Below, piece after piece: positions 45,701-56,449 of a stretch of 64,000 nucleotides of DNA. A model generated the notes under the pieces. The model worked only from the letters and a program-made list of their open reading frames with translations. It did no database searches and was not told the origin of the DNA. The first letter of the stretch is position 1. Every line of letters starts with the position of its first letter. The stretch is from positions 539,339-603,338 of the forward strand of contig NW_015971547.1 of NCBI RefSeq assembly GCF_000182565.1, read 5' to 3'. A program made the translations under genes and the position numbers. The stretch comes from Spizellomyces punctatus DAOM BR117. Lineage: Eukaryota > Chytridiomycota > Chytridiomycetes > Spizellomycetales > Spizellomycetaceae.

Positions 45701-45746
45701 TAGAGCTGTAGCAAAAGATCTTGGTGAATGGGTATTTAAATTGTAA
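42705..45746 (+). CDS. Bifunctional pseudouridine-5'-phosphate glycosidase / pseudouridine kinase
   Basis: Degrades pseudouridine: a PfkB kinase half phosphorylates it and an IndA/YeiN-type glycosidase half splits the phosphate into uracil and ribose-5-phosphate. 719 residues in 15 exons: 42705-42731, 42807-42963, 43028-43138, 43204-43295, 43355-43466, 43527-43633, 43703-43783, 43845-43890, 43955-44078, 44141-44226, 44293-44651, 44709-44837, 44898-45009, 45073-45514, 45572-45746. Glycosidase blocks: [62 protein letters not shown] (metal-site Asp) and [18 protein letters not shown] (catalytic Lys). Kinase blocks: [39 protein letters not shown] and the catalytic GAGDSMVGT. Residues ~10-30 ([16 protein letters not shown]) look like a mitochondrial targeting sequence. 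The first exon (MIYRHCRLP) is the weakest part, chosen because the next exon has no ATG and is closed by a stop upstream. Confidence 0.9.
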
Positions 45747-46674
45747 CTTTGAACATGATAGACAAAGTCATTACAGTTGAGTATAGCGCGGGTTGACCCT
45801 GGCTTTCACTGCGCCATATTTTCTGCGGCTGCGCCACATCACAGTACTATAAATACATCGTCGGACTTGCATCCTGCCAGGAACTCTTTGAATGAAATCA
45901 ACCCTTCCGTCTTTTGAACGGTTGCCGTCTCCTTGTTTTCCAAGCGGCTACTCTGTGGACGGAAGGGAAGAGCCATTTGCTGAAGTCCAAGAACTTGCTG
46001 CGTCGTCAGTCGTGGTTGGGTCCCGTTAACTTCACACATTTATCTATGAGGCTGTTTTGTTATCTTCAAAGTTTTTGCATAACAAATGGCCGTAGATCCG
46101 GGTTCCTGGCATGAATATATACAAGACAACCAGCAAGGCCAATTCGTGCTTGTTTTCCTCTTTCAGGCCGAAATGGGAGAGCAAATTGCGCCAAATGTTG
46201 GCTTGAGAATTACAGCAATGCCTTGTTCTTTTTTTTTTTTGGTTTGCTCGTAACTCTAGCTTAACCTTGGGGATGGGGGCAGATCCCTTCATGTAACCCT
46301 CCAAATGCCACCCAATCATGTCCAAATCTGAAATTCCATTCTTTAAAAGCATTTTGGCCAAAAAGCGCTGGCCAGCGGGATTGTGTAACGTGATCACTTG
46401 TGGTCAAATTCCGTTTATGGTCACGAGCGGCCGCCGAGCGTTGAGTTTGACCAGCTGGTGCTATCGTGAACCCAAATCGTGCCAGCCGGGTGAGACTTGC
46501 GGGGCGACTGCACAAGTACGGCAACGCATCAATTGCCTATTGTAACTACAGTTGATCGTGTCCCCGGAGATCATCGGCTTTTTTGGTGAGATTCTCAGTT
46601 TTATCAACGGCAACCCGTTCCAGTTCTGACTCTGCAAAAAGTGGCATCATCAAATTGCATCAAATTGAGCCTCA
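45747..46674. other. Intergenic region upstream of RAS
   Basis: 928 bp between the pseudouridine gene and RAS. It contains a long T run near 46210-46222 and short frames on both strands without family motifs. Nothing supported apart from presumed RAS promoter and 3' UTR of the left gene. Confidence 0.3.
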
Positions 46675-47720
46675 ATGTCAAAGTCATCACAATTCCTCCG
46701 CGAGTACAAGGTGAGGTTCAATGCCAGAGAAAGCAGTTTGTTCAAGACACTTGCAAATTCTGACGGCTGGGTCGGGGCCTAATTCATGGTGCAACATCGC
46801 GACTGACCTTCATCTCATCTCCCATGCCCATGTGACGTAAATAGCTCGTTGTGGTTGGTGGAGGTGGTGTTGGAAAGTCCGCTTTAACTATACAGTTCAT
46901 ACAATCACATTTTGTGGACGAGTAAGTCGAGCGATGGAGATGGCGTTAGGACGGCCATGAAGCCCCAGTTCTAATCGCGAGATCCCTCATTGCCCAACGT
47001 AGATATGACCCAACAATAGAGGACTCATACAGGAAGCAGTGCGTCGTGGATGAAGAAGTGGCCCTGCTGGATGTGCTGGACACCGCTGGGCAAGAGGAAT
47101 ATAGCGCGATGCGAGGTAGGTCACCTGCACAATCCTATTTCTGCGATTCGTACTCAAATGGATATATTTGTCGTTTTAGAACAGGTGAGCGACTATTATG
47201 ATGCCTCGGGTATCGAAGGCGCATCCACATCTTGAAAGAAGTGGCTAATTTGGGAATGTGTCATGCCAACAGTATATGCGAACAGGAGAAGGCTTTCTAT
47301 GCGTATACTCGATCACCTCACGTAACTCTTTTGAAGAAATATCAACCTTTTATCAGCAAATCCTTCGGGTGAAAGACAAAGATTACTATCCGATCATCAT
47401 TGTTGCCAACAAATGTGATTTGGAGAGCGAGCGTGTGGTTAGCACACAGGAGGGTCGAGATCTGGCGAGAAGCTTTGGTTGTAAATTTGTGGAAACTTCG
47501 GCAAAGCAAAAAATCAACGTTGATGAGGCGTTTTACAGTCTCGTTCGTGAGGTTAGCACATTTGGAGCTGCCACTTGTCATCACATTTATCATTCTCTGG
47601 TGCTGATACGTCAATACCCGTCAGATTCGGCGGTTTAACCGTGAGAATGATGCGAGGGGTACATCGAGGAACTCTCCATCAGGAAGGAAGAAGAAGAAGA
47701 ATAAGTGCACTATTTTGTAG
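46675..47720 (+). CDS. RAS: Ras-family small GTPase
   Basis: Membrane-anchored signalling GTPase, 201 residues. Exons: 46675-46710, 46845-46921, 47003-47115, 47180-47184 (5 nt), 47273-47551, 47625-47720. P-loop [18 protein letters not shown]; effector loop [13 protein letters not shown]; switch [26 protein letters not shown] and ETSAK guanine-recognition motifs. The tail has a polybasic stretch KKKKNK and a CAAX box CTIL, whose final Leu favours geranylgeranylation. Residues corresponding to human Ras codons 61 (Gln) and 12-13 (Gly-Gly) are wild type. The 5-nt exon is required: splicing directly from 47115 to 47273 breaks the frame, whereas adding AACAG restores the conserved Glu-Gln between AMR and YMRT. 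Intron 1 is longer (134 nt) than the others. Confidence 0.96.
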
Positions 47721-47985
47721 ATGCCACACGGATAAGGCTCAGAGAATTGCTCCTTTTCTTGATCCGTTCGGGATTGCTCGAAGTTCTGATTGATCAATCG
47801 TGGACGACTAGAAAGAGTCAAGATTCTTGAACAAGACCGCTTCTGTACCAGCGCTGGCACGGTCGGGACAGAGGTGGATACTGAGAGAAGAGGTTGCAGT
47901 GGCAATTATGTGTGTTTTGCATGCAATTCGTGTGTTATTTTCTGTACTTGTGTACTTCATTTAGATTAAGAATTCTAGTTATTTT

Positions 47986-50482
47986 ATGAGATGCTCGCTG
48001 TTGCAAGTGCGTAACGTAAAAGGAGGTTTGGGTCCTTTTGAATGTGCGCGACCAGCACGATATCGGGGTCGAACCATGTGTTTGGCCTGTCACGCCCATG
48101 AAGCATGTCCTGCCCAAGGGCTTTTTGGTTTTACACTTCCCATGCTGCATTTTCAAGACCTTCGGGACGCATTTGTACTTGTCTTTCTTGGCTGGCTCTC
48201 CTATCTGTTGTTCTGTCGCCTAATCTTCCCTACAAGCTCCGTCACTCCACCACGAGAAGTTCCCGCAACTGCGATAACAGCTAAACCTCGGCGAGTACTC
48301 TCAGCAGCCTTTCTACCTCGACGGACCCCAATTGCGAGTTCTTGCGGACCAGTCTCTGGCAAGAAGAACCGGGAAAATGAGCCCACCAAGGTCGGAGAAG
48401 AGCATGCGTCGGCGGTGTTAGAAGGCATAAGATGTGGCAGGACTCGGGGCCCTCGTTTGCTACCACCAGAGTTACTCGAAATGGTCTTGTGAGCACTTAA
48501 AAGTCAAATATTCAGCAGACATTTGTCTGGCAAGTGTTGACCAGCGGTTTTGACTTTGTAGGCTTTTTGTGGACTATCAAGACCTTTCGTCTTGCCAACT
48601 CGTTTCCCGGTACTGGCACAGCGTCGCGAGTTGGCTCTTATACGGGACGCTCCTCCAAGTCCCCATAGGTTCACTCGAATTCATTCTGTCCATATCCAGC
48701 ATAACCTACGGCCACCTTGTAGCGGAATGCGACTTTCGGCACTTGCCCATCACTGATAAGCATATTCAAATGTTATGCGAAAACTGTCCCAACGTGCAAT
48801 GGCTGGATGTCAGTGGAACTTCTGTGACCGACAGTGCAGTGGAAATGATTGTAGATAGACTGCAACGGTTGGAGTATCTGTTTGTGGTGTGTGCCGATGT
48901 GGTGTGCTCAAATGACATTTGCACTAAAACGATTTGATGGCTACCATTAGAACTTTTGTGAAGAGGTAACGGCGGAAATCATGCCTGTTCTCCGCCGACG
49001 CATGCGATGGAGGGGGTTGGGATTGATGGGAATAAAATTTAGGGATTTGGATGATCATTTGGACGGCTTGATCATGGAGAATTCAGGATTGGAAGGTCTT
49101 TATCTTAGTGGGACGGTACGTGACGGGCTTGGTACCTGACGATAGAATGTCCGTCAATGGCTAATGCTTTCAACATAGAGTGACCGAAGTCAAGGTATCA
49201 CTTCTCGTTCCATTCGGACGATTGCGCATCACACACCTCGCCTTCAAGCGTTCGGCATGGGGTTATGTGACGACGCTGGACCAGAGGAATTTGTGGAAGT
49301 CGTCAAAAATTGTCCACCTTTCCAAGAATTGCTTTTGGAAGATTGTATTGGTTTAAATGATTCAGTTGTATCGATTTTGGCGGAACGGCATTGGGAAAGT
49401 CTACGTACTGTGTCACTCAGTGGATGCAGAAACGCCACCACGAGAGGGTTATCCTTCCTTTTTCAGAAATGCCAATTATTGAGAGAAATATACATGGTAG
49501 GTTGATGCACATTACTGTTTTGAACGATCATAGCGCTCACCTGCATTGAATTCAGGACACAACACAGCTGGATCATGAAGCTGTCAAAGTTCTGGTGGAG
49601 CATTGTCCCCATGTAAGATGTTTACGCATGGGGCAATGTCCAGAAATAGAAAACGATAGCATTGTGCTAGCGCTCCAGCGCCTACCTAAGCTGGAAGACC
49701 TAGTAGTTGGATACTCGGACAGGATCACCGATACTTGGATCGAGGAACTGGCTGCGGGCACTAAAGGCTGTGGCACGCAGGAACTGACTCCCGAAAGTAT
49801 CAGGTGCGACACGACAATCAGTGAACGGAGCGAATCGGTGCAAGTTCTTTCGTCGTATGACGATGCCGCGGTTACTACAGATACAACGTTGTCCTTGGTG
49901 AATGACCGTTCACATCTCTCTTTAAAACCCTCGGCCCGCAAGTTCCCGAATTTGGAAGTGCTCTGTCTGAACCGGACGGTGTTGCACTCATCGTCGATAA
50001 CCCTCATTGTTTCACTCTTTCCAAACCTCTGGAAGCTGTATTTGGAAGGTTGTGATATTGGCGATGATGGTATTAGAGCGTTGGCTGCTACTGAAGAAGT
50101 GGTACACGAGGATCACATTCGCACCGAATCAAGCGCCGGCAGCATGATAGATAAACGATCTCTGTCCTCTGTTGTTCCAAAGTTATCGGTCTTGGAGGTC
50201 CTTAACCTATGTGAGGTTACCATTGCGCAAAAGCAAACGGTGCAGGTACTCTTGAGTACATTGAAGACGCTGCGCGTTGTCGAAATTGTCGGATGCGGGC
50301 TTCCCATGGACGATGTTGTCTCTTTACGACAAGAGTTCTCAGGTGTTGATCTTGTTTTTGATGACGATGAAAGTTTGGTGGTGCTGGAATTAGATGACAC
50401 TGGTGATGCTGTGGGCGCTGAATCAGAGGCAGATTCCGAGGACGATGCCGATGCACCAGAGAATGGGGATGGGGAAATGTAG
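47986..50482 (+). CDS. F-box and leucine-rich-repeat protein with N-terminal membrane segment
   Basis: 745 residues; exons 47986-48488, 48562-48886, 48951-49115, 49179-49496, 49556-50482. An F-box-like helix pair (LLPPELLEMVLLFVDYQDLS then CQLVSRYWHSVASWLLYGTL, about residues 158-198) suggests an SCF ubiquitin-ligase adaptor. Leucine-rich repeats of the AMN1/FBXL type follow, with the C/N-x-x-(L/I)-x-x-L-x-(L/V) pattern, for example NCPNVQWLDVSGTSVTD, LRTVSLSGCRNATTRGL and FPNLWKLYLEGCDIGDDGI. The C-terminus is very acidic. Ahead of the F-box, residues ~61-81 (DAFVLVFLGWLSYLLFCRLI) form a probable transmembrane helix. That depends on the start at ATG 47986; later in-frame ATGs at codons 31 and 53 keep it. 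Substrates are unknown. Confidence 0.82.
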
Positions 50483-51033
50483 ATGGAGGTTCTGTTGCTG
50501 TGTACGTTTTTTCTTTACTGTATATTATTTTCTCTTAGTTTTTTGGAAGGGTTTGGGAGTGTAGTGGTCGACGGTATCTGGTCGGAATACTTTAGGGTCC
50601 GATTAATAGGCTGTAGCATACTATGGCGATGCAGGAGTTTTTGAAATTTTAAAGAACGTTAGAATTTCCAACTCGTTAAACCATACTTGGGATATAGCAG
50701 TTGAGTGGCACGTTGGGTCTGCTTCTCACTGCAAGAAATGCAACACAAATAAGCCTATTGGTTGAATACTTTTGCTCATTGCCGACATGCCGATTTCAGT
50801 AGTAGAATACACCGACAAAGCATGATAGAAACCGTGGATAATAAGAAGTAAATGTGTTACTTAACAATACTAGAGTGCCTATTCCATCTTTTCTGTCTTT
50901 TATAATTGCTAATCTGGTTGCTATAACCTACGCTTTTACTGAATTCTTTGTAATTTAGCGCCATGTGATATTCGGCGCTGACGATGGTATAAATTTTATG
51001 ATACCCTAGGTTCTAGCAAGAGTAATAGTCTCT
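50483..51033. other. Convergent 3' regions of the F-box/LRR and gelsolin genes
   Basis: 551 bp between facing stop codons, AT-rich, with no supported gene. Presumably 3' UTRs and polyadenylation sites. Confidence 0.3.
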
Positions 51034-52983
51034 CTAGGCATCAAAGGCATCCCAAAACACTTGGTTTTCGCTTCCGTCCAAGAGGCGTGTGACGGGCAGC
51101 GTCGCAGGACGCTCATACTTTTTGATATATTCCTAAAAACAACAGGCGTTTGCATGAGAAAGGAAGGTGAGAAGACAAAAAAAATGAGCCCTAAAGATTC
51201 TATACTCACCAGAGCATATTGCATTGAGCGACGACGTTCTTCCTTGTCGGCTCCTTTGCCCACCCAAACAAAGACTAAGGAGACAGCGTAACCTTGCGTT
51301 AGATAAAAACAAGATGAAATAGTCTGGCGCGCACCCACCCTCTGGTCCACAATCAAACACAAAGACATCATCTGATTTCAGCTGGCTCTTGCTCACATTG
51401 CCTTTGGCTTCTTGAGTAAACTCGAGTGGTCCGCTCGCATTAGAGAGCCTGAAGAGGAGCTTTTCAAATGATGAAATGCTACTCAATGTGCGCGTCTCGC
51501 CTTCTGCAGCGGACGCAATCGGACCAGTCTTTCCACCCAGATGCCCGTAGAAGATGTTGACATCAGCATCGGTCTCGTCTATCAGTTGTAGAGTCAGCAA
51601 GGACGGTCTGACTGTTTCCGCGCGTTTTAAAGTTTTAATTATGATCTCAAACTCACCAAAGACAGACACCTTGGCATCCTTCCTCTCGTCGTCCAATTTG
51701 CGCACATACTCTGCAGCCTTGTTCCTCTCTACACCACTAGCCTTCGAGCCATTCCACTGAAGAATCTCTTTGCCGAGATCAAGAACAAAGACGTCCCCAG
51801 AGTTCAGGCTGTTCATTGAGACCGGCACCTGCTTAACGAGCAGCGTGTGGATAGGCCTGGTCTTTGGAAGACGAGGAACGGTGGGGGGAATCGAGTAGAT
51901 GTGCAGCAGACGAGGCTGGAACGATTGGGCATTTGTCTCGACATGGCGGAAACCAGTTTCTGTGCCGCCTTCCAGAATCTGGAAGACCTATGATGGGACA
52001 TGAGTTGATGAATGTTTTGATTTGTGATAAAGGACATTTCGGTGCAAGCTTTACCTTGAAGTAGGACAGAAACAACAGAGATTCAAAGCCTTGGATCTGA
52101 GAAAGGATCAGCAAGAGATACAATGGAAAAAGAAATTTGATTTCTACAACTCCCAACCTCGCGGTGCTGGACAGGCGTTGTTCCCAAATCTGCAAAGAGG
52201 TAATGTGAGCTAAAGACAGTGCATGCGGCAATGAAATGTCGTACGCACAATCATCAAGCTCAACGGTCTTGTATGCAGCAGTCCCGGCTTCATCCTTTGA
52301 TTTTACCATGAGACATTTATAGGTGCTACTTGCATATAAGGCTCGACTTACTTGGGTGGTTTCGAGTCCTAACCAAAAGTGGATGTCGTGCCGCAGTGCA
52401 TCAGAATTGGGGAGCTTGTAGGTCTATTGCATATCATATGAGTACTTGCATCTAAGGATATGAGAAGCAGCGCTATGGGCGGCCTGCACTTACATTCAAC
52501 ACAATGTACGAATCACCTGGAACAAAACACTTGAGGTTGGTAGATGAGGATTTCATAATTTGGAACAATGGACATACCAGTGTGAAATTTTCCATAATCA
52601 GTCTCAGGCCAAGGGACAACTTTGAATTGCTCAATTCTCCAAACTTTGAGGCCACTAAAATGTAGAGTAATAACGGAACATTAGAGCATGTTCAATCACA
52701 AAAGATGAAATAGTCAACGTACGGCTTCTTGCCAGCGCCTTCCCAAGCCTTTTCCGTTTGAGCTGCTTCAAGACGGACCTTCTTTTCGAGCTTTAATGAA
52801 CACATTAATTAGTCTATTTCTTGTTAGCGCTCGTCATGGCACCAAAGAAAAAAGTACCTCGGTTCCGAGACCGGCAATATTAGTTTCGCTCAAATCTTGC
52901 AAACAAATTAACAGAATAAGCAAACGTATGCATTTATTCTTTAGCGATATAAAGTAATTACCTAGAGTAGGAGATTTCTTCAT
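51034..52983 (-). CDS. Gelsolin/severin-family actin-binding protein
   Basis: 390 residues, the length of three-repeat gelsolin proteins (severin, fragmin, CapG), which cap or sever actin filaments under Ca2+ control. Thirteen exons: 52983-52962, 52895-52858, 52790-52723, 52654-52578, 52516-52494, 52423-52352, 52294-52249, 52189-52158, 52096-52055, 51987-51657, 51578-51339, 51292-51210, 51132-51034. Repeat 1: GLKVWRIEQFKVVPWP, YGKFHTGDSYIVLNTYK, HDIHFWLGLETTQDEAGTAA and KTVELDDYLGTTPVQHREIQ, then a FLSYFK end. Repeat 2: RLLHIYS, SLNSGDVFVLDLGKEILQWN and GSKASGVERNKAAEYVRKL. Repeat 3: SDDVFVFDCGPEGYAVSLVF, then VWVGKGADKEERRRSMQYAL. Every junction keeps phase. No headpiece is present. I recall this family as absent from most Dikarya. 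Confidence 0.93.
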
Positions 52984-55314
52984 TTTTGAAAGGTTGCGAA
53001 ACTAGCGATAAAGTGCAATACTTGAAAGAAGGAGGAGGAAGAACGAAAAGCTCTAGAGATTTTAAACAAGAGCGAAACCCTCGCCTTCCAGACGCGTTCG
53101 CTCGAGTTGTGGCGCGTCGTGCGGCATTCAAAGTCTTTTTGGACTTTGTTTACAAGACTATATAGTGTTTGTTGGAAGCTGAGGATGTCAACTTTATTGT
53201 TTATGACCCTCAAGTATACGCTTATTGGGATCTACGCAACAAGAATGCAGTGAGCATCGCTTGTGTAGAGCAAACGCCCACGCACTGAATGCGAGTTGCA
53301 GCAGCAGTACGAGTGCCGCACACATGAAAGTGGATTGTAGCAAATTACGCGGGTTCAGAGAAAGTCAAACTAAAAGAGCATTTACGGTGGTGTATCTGCA
53401 TACATTGAGCATAGAGTGGTGTATGTGCAGACATATTGAATTGCATGGCAAGTTCTTTCATGCGTGGAATTTCATGCCCAGTTGATGCTACGGAGATTGC
53501 TTGGATTTAGGCATACATGCGATGTACAACTCATCTCCATTATTAATTTTCAATTCTTCTACTCTCTTTTTCAGCAGGTTCAATGTTATCAAAACCATTC
53601 AATCCTTTCAGGTGACAACTTGTAATGTTCAGCATTCTCCAATCTTCATATCTTTTTAATAAAGTGATGGGACAAGCATAAATAGTGTCGGGTGAGAGGA
53701 GCATCATCTTGCCAATCTTCTCGCGTTCCATCTGGTAAAAGGTGCACTAGATCTTTCCAGTTGGGGCCGAGGTGATGCAGAGTTGGCACTGGGTGATATG
53801 CCTGCCAATCGGCACTGACGAGATATCTTAGTGGGAATACTTCTGTGGATCACAAGTTTGTCTGCTTTCTCACATTGTCATTTGATCGATGCTTTCATAT
53901 CACTTTATGCCGACGAGCACCTGCATAAAGTGTGATCAACAAGAGCATTTTTGGCACATGGACATTTGTTCTTGTGCTGCACATCATGTCCTTTTCTTCT
54001 GCAAGAATCGCTGATGAGTGTCCGTGAGCCAATCTGCATTATCACGTGCCGCGTGCATTCAAAAGTTAACCACATTACAACCTGGACTCAACCATGGACC
54101 ACGAATGTGGTTTAGGGTCCAGGGTTCCCCCATCCCCACATCCAGAAGAGTATGTTTATGGGTTGTTCATGAGTTTGTGCGTAGTTTATAACAATATCAT
54201 TTTCATACTCTAAGTCTTTGCAACATCCAGTTGTTACCAGACTGCGTACAAAAGTATGTTTATTAGCTGTACAGTCAGCTTACATTTCCGATAGTCCTAA
54301 GCATTAAATACCAATCTCCCGATGATCTTTGTCCAAAATCGTGAATGTTTTACTGTGTTTGTAAATCGCTCGATCCGATCCTTTGCATAAAGAAAATGCT
54401 CCGTGAATCGGAGCCATCGTGTGGGGCACAACTCTAATCCAGATTGGAGGTAACGGAAATCGTTCTCGTGGTGACAATGTGATTGTATCCCTCCCGATTG
54501 TCCATCCCCAAAACCAATTCCGCGGAGGTTTATTATATTGTTCGTCGTTTTCTAAATCGCCGCACTGTCGGTGTTTGGCCGGAGGGGATCGGCCGCCAGC
54601 GTCCCAAAGCAAAGCGCCGCATAGAAAAACAAATAGTACATCACCATGAGCCGAGGTCGGGGCCCGGGCCCATCCAGGCCTTCGGTCACGCCAGAGGATC
54701 CAAGCGAACCACGACTTCCCGCTCACTAGGATCCAAAGGGACCACTACCGATTTAGGATCATGACAAAATTAAATATATTAGTTAAGCGGATGATTCGTG
54801 GCGCTATTCTCTCGTCTGGAACCATTGGATGACCACCGGAGTTGAGCCGGCTTACATCCTCTGGAAGCTCGATGGGGGCTGGACCCCGTCCTACGAAAAA
54901 GCCTTGGACTTGCAATGTTTTTGTCAAAGGCCTCGGTTACGGGCGTTTGTCATTGGCGTCAAGAAAATGCGGAGCTTTATGTTGGGCCCGTTTTTGGAAC
55001 ATGTGCTTTGACGAGGCTACTTAAAGACAAGCGTATCGCCCTGACCCCCCGTCTGTGGAGGTTTCTTTTGGCTGGTCGTTTTTCTATGCAGGTTCCTATC
55101 ATGGTTCGTCAGTCCATGGAAATGCTTTCGTCCGGTGTGCAAGCTACGTCTCCGCCAGTGGGCTCCACAGTGCGGTGAGACCTCTTGTATCATGTTTTTG
55201 ATCGTGTTTGGCAGTCATGGTGCAGAGAGTACGAAATATGCCTTTTCGCGCGCTGAGACTGCAAACAACGAGTGCAATTGGAATATGCTAAATGATTCAT
55301 ATGCATTTCACAGG
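52984..55314. other. Long intergenic region upstream of the gelsolin and velvet genes
   Basis: 2.3 kb with no gene I can support. It includes the gelsolin promoter at its left end and the velvet 5' region at its right. A TCACGTG lies at 54042-54048. Between 54900 and 55177 a plus frame ends at a usable donor (55178) and could be a velvet 5' exon. The other frames lack motifs or ATG starts. Confidence 0.35.
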
Positions 55315-56449
55315 ATGGAGAATCGCGTGGGGCTACACCAAGATGATGACTGGACATATGAACTGATTGTGCGTCAGCAACCTATTCGAGCACGAATGTG
55401 CGGATTTGCGAAAACTTTGGAGCGTCGATTAATGTACGTTCCTAAATTTTATCTTGAAAGTCAACGTGATTCCTAGGCCTCCTGCTCATTGTTTTGGTTT
55501 TGTGCCCTTGCATTCAGTGACCCTCCACCAATATTAGAACTCATTCAGAGCAGAGGCGGTGTGCCGGTTGGTGTTGAGTAAGTCAGCTTGGCGTCATTTG
55601 ATTGCTGTGTTCGGAACTTGGCGTCTAATGCCAATTCATTTAGCTACGAAAATGGCACTGCATTCATATGCCATGCGAGTCTTCGTGCCGAAGACGGTGA
55701 GACAGATCGCTCCTTTGTCGTTCGGTCTCTCAACCCACCAGAAGACTATCGAGCGGATGCCCAGAAAATGACCAGGCGTCCATCGCTCGATTACCCAGCA
55801 TACGCATCAAACTCTCACCGGCCTGCTTACCGATCACCACCCTCGACAACCGCCACGGCATCACCACAGGAAACATCGACACCTGATGAGACAGTGTACA
55901 AGACATTGGTTGGAGGGGTCGTCGTACCATGCTGTGAGTGTGCACGGTGCATTATTGCTACTCAGATTTCTGACTGGTTGCGATTTACTAGCGTTCCTTC
56001 ACGACCTTCAAGGCCGCCCAGGAATGTACTTTGTATTCCACGATCTCAATATACGGACAAGAGGAATATACCGGTTACATTTCGCAGTCATGAGCCTGAA
56101 GGGGTAAGTGTAGTGTGCGGTGCGTGGAGCTGTAAAGGGCTTACCTCATCGCTCCATGCAGATACCTACCAATGTCCCGTGCGATGGCCACCGTTGTGAG
56201 CGAACCATTCGAGGTTTTCACACCCGCTTTCTTTCCCGGTACAATGGGTATGTAGTACACTGTTTTTGCACTCTAGTTTTGCGGTATAATAAATGCTGCC
56301 TGGTTTTCATAGAGTCAACGGAGCTTTCGCGAGCGTTCGCTCGCCAAGGGGTCCCAATACATTTGCGGCAAGACTACTCGGCAATACGACTCCAACCGTT
56401 TCACAAGCCAAAGCGAGCGGCCGCAGAGAATAATGGCGCGGAAGAGTAA
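55315..56449 (+). CDS. Velvet-domain regulator (VelB-like layout)
   Basis: Velvet proteins are fungal DNA-binding regulators of development and secondary metabolism. Exons: 55315-55433, 55518-55577, 55644-55933, 55992-56103, 56162-56247, 56313-56449; 267 residues. Velvet motifs: WTYELIVRQQPIRARMCGF, RRLIDPPPILELIQ, YENGTAFICHASLR, YKTLVGGVVVPCSFLHDLQG, MYFVFHDLNIRTRGIYRLHF, SEPFEVFTPAFFPGTMEST and LSRAFARQGVPIHLRQDYS. Around residues 93-142 an insert rich in Ser, Thr, Pro, Tyr and Arg splits the domain, reminiscent of VelB. The start at ATG 55315 follows a perfect 3' splice site (CAG at 55311-55313). A preceding exon, possibly 55087-55177 ending in phase 2, is therefore likely; the N-terminus is provisional. 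Confidence 0.9.

Noticed and set aside
54304-54726. 140-codon minus-strand frame
   Set aside because: No family motif, and overlapping plus-strand frames of similar length argue for chance.
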